The position numbers and the translations under genes are program-made. The notes beneath the pieces were generated by a model. The model ran no database searches, had not been told where the DNA came from, and worked only from the letters and a program-made list of their open reading frames with translations. A stretch of 5,949 nt of DNA from Asaia bogorensis. GTDB taxonomy: Bacteria; Pseudomonadota; Alphaproteobacteria; Acetobacterales; Acetobacteraceae. Positions 5,944 through 5,949 of the stretch are shown in pieces (the first letter of the stretch is position 1; each line of letters starts with the position of its first letter). The stretch is from positions 1 to 5,949 of the forward strand of contig CAMCHA010000184.1 in assembly GCA_945874515.1 (NCBI GenBank), read 5' to 3'.

Positions 5944-5949
5944 GCCACG

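Overview
The window looks like a piece of a proteobacterial chromosome, most likely from an alphaproteobacterium close to the Acetobacteraceae (Roseomonas-like). That placement is an inference from three things: GC content of roughly 60% by eye, a leucine-degradation acyl-CoA carboxylase pair, and a Bug/TctC solute-binding protein with a twin-arginine leader, a combination common in that group. Coding density is close to complete. The largest non-coding gap is 31 bases, and I saw no tRNA, rRNA, mobile element or CRISPR array.

Left half (1-3674, plus strand): a leucine/isovalerate catabolic operon. It opens with the last 20 codons of an acyl-CoA dehydrogenase whose C-terminal signature fits isovaleryl-CoA dehydrogenase. 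This overlaps by four bases (ATGA) with the beta (carboxyltransferase) subunit of 3-methylcrotonyl-CoA carboxylase. Nine bases later comes the alpha subunit (biotin carboxylase plus biotin carrier domain). Together they convert isovaleryl-CoA to 3-methylcrotonyl-CoA and then to 3-methylglutaconyl-CoA. The next enzymes of the pathway, a methylglutaconyl-CoA hydratase and HMG-CoA lyase, are not in the window.

Right half (3677-5943, minus strand, convergent): three closely spaced genes read leftward. They are a PuuE-type allantoinase (cofactor-free polysaccharide-deacetylase fold), a 105-residue single-domain cupin, and a Tat-exported Bug/TctC periplasmic binding protein. Spacing (10 and 31 bases), good ribosome binding sites and a stop codon fused to a Shine-Dalgarno suggest one transcript. 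The likely theme is capture and hydrolysis of a small nitrogenous or carboxylated compound. Allantoin is the default guess from PuuE similarity, but no other ureide gene is visible, so the true substrate is open.

The two units meet tail to tail with only two bases between their stop codons. An imperfect inverted repeat spans both stops. The most notable points are the non-canonical biotinylation motif (AMKT rather than AMKM) in the carboxylase alpha subunit and the puuE-cupin-Bug gene set. I found nothing that clearly amounts to a wholly new biological system.
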